Made by a program: the position numbers and the translations under genes
Notes under the pieces: model-generated
Databases searched by the model: none
Seen by the model: the letters and a program-made list of their open reading frames with translations, nothing else
What the model was told of the DNA's origin: nothing
Source: UBA5448 sp045536965
Lineage (GTDB): Bacteria > Bacillota > Clostridia > Oscillospirales > SIG627
NCBI GenBank assembly: GCA_045536965.1
Contig: JAZSON010000017.1
Coordinates: 1-22,708, forward strand
DNA: 22,708 bases
Direction: 5' to 3'
Part shown: in pieces, positions 22,671 to 22,708 of the stretch
Layout: each line of letters starts with the position of its first letter
Position numbering within the stretch: the stretch's first letter is position 1

Positions 22671-22708
22671 TCCACGAGGTGATCGATATATTCGCAAACA
22701 CCCCGAAA

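Noticed and set aside
22464..22697. Minus-strand open frame of 77 codons over the terminal repeat
   Set aside because: Part of it is the translated GGCTCCC/GTCAGC repeat, a common source of spurious small genes.
1..22708. Mobile elements, CRISPR arrays, tRNA or rRNA genes, defence systems
   Set aside because: I looked on both strands and saw no transposase, integrase, direct-repeat array, cloverleaf or rRNA-like segment. The gaps are short and filled by promoters, terminators and the relics listed.

Overview
The window looks like a chromosomal segment of a Bacillota (class Clostridia) bacterium, probably an Oscillospiraceae/Ruminococcaceae-type gut lineage. The clues are strong Shine-Dalgarno sites (AGGAGG-like), near-consensus sigma-A promoters, the TIGR03960/DUF2344 gene pair, a short archaeal/eukaryotic-type prolyl-tRNA synthetase, a nadA-nadB-nadC cluster and a GGCTCCC...GTCAGC double-hairpin repeat of a kind I remember from that group. 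The lineage is an inference; no search was run. Stop codons behave as in the standard code (TGA ends nadC and others).

Layout, left to right. At 1-190 a perfect minus-strand promoter fires a structured leader off the left edge. At 222-824 (minus) lies a YgjP/DUF45 zinc metallopeptidase with its own consensus promoter, divergent from an AGE-family sugar 2-epimerase (986-2146). Positions 2147-2856 hold no intact gene: two copies of a hairpin-plus-promoter cassette flank the decayed, internally deleted relic of a pyruvate kinase gene. The second cassette drives a lipoprotein with a C-terminal C39-like peptidase domain (2857-4503). It is followed by uvrB and uvrA (overlapping by 41 nt), a TIGR03960 radical SAM protein and its DUF2344 partner, all tightly spaced and probably one transcript (about 2.8-11.87 kb).

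A new promoter at the DUF2344 stop codon drives a second operon: proS, nadA, nadB, nadC, a degenerate histidine-kinase-like protein and an SGNH hydrolase, ended by a clear terminator at 18746-18788. NadB, NadA and NadC together convert aspartate plus dihydroxyacetone phosphate to nicotinate mononucleotide (de novo NAD synthesis). The kinase-like protein is translationally coupled to nadC but has lost recognisable phosphoacceptor and ATP-binding residues.

The right part holds a histidine phosphatase and a ZIP metal transporter, a strong and probably bidirectional terminator, a minus-strand beta-helix gene that looks truncated at the start and interrupted near its end by an in-frame TGA, a divergently transcribed RlmA-type 23S rRNA methyltransferase, and a terminal repeat. 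No tRNA, rRNA, CRISPR array, insertion sequence or phage module was seen. The most unusual items are the kinase-like protein in the NAD operon, the pyruvate kinase relic between duplicated cassettes, the broken beta-helix gene and the unidentified leader at the left edge.
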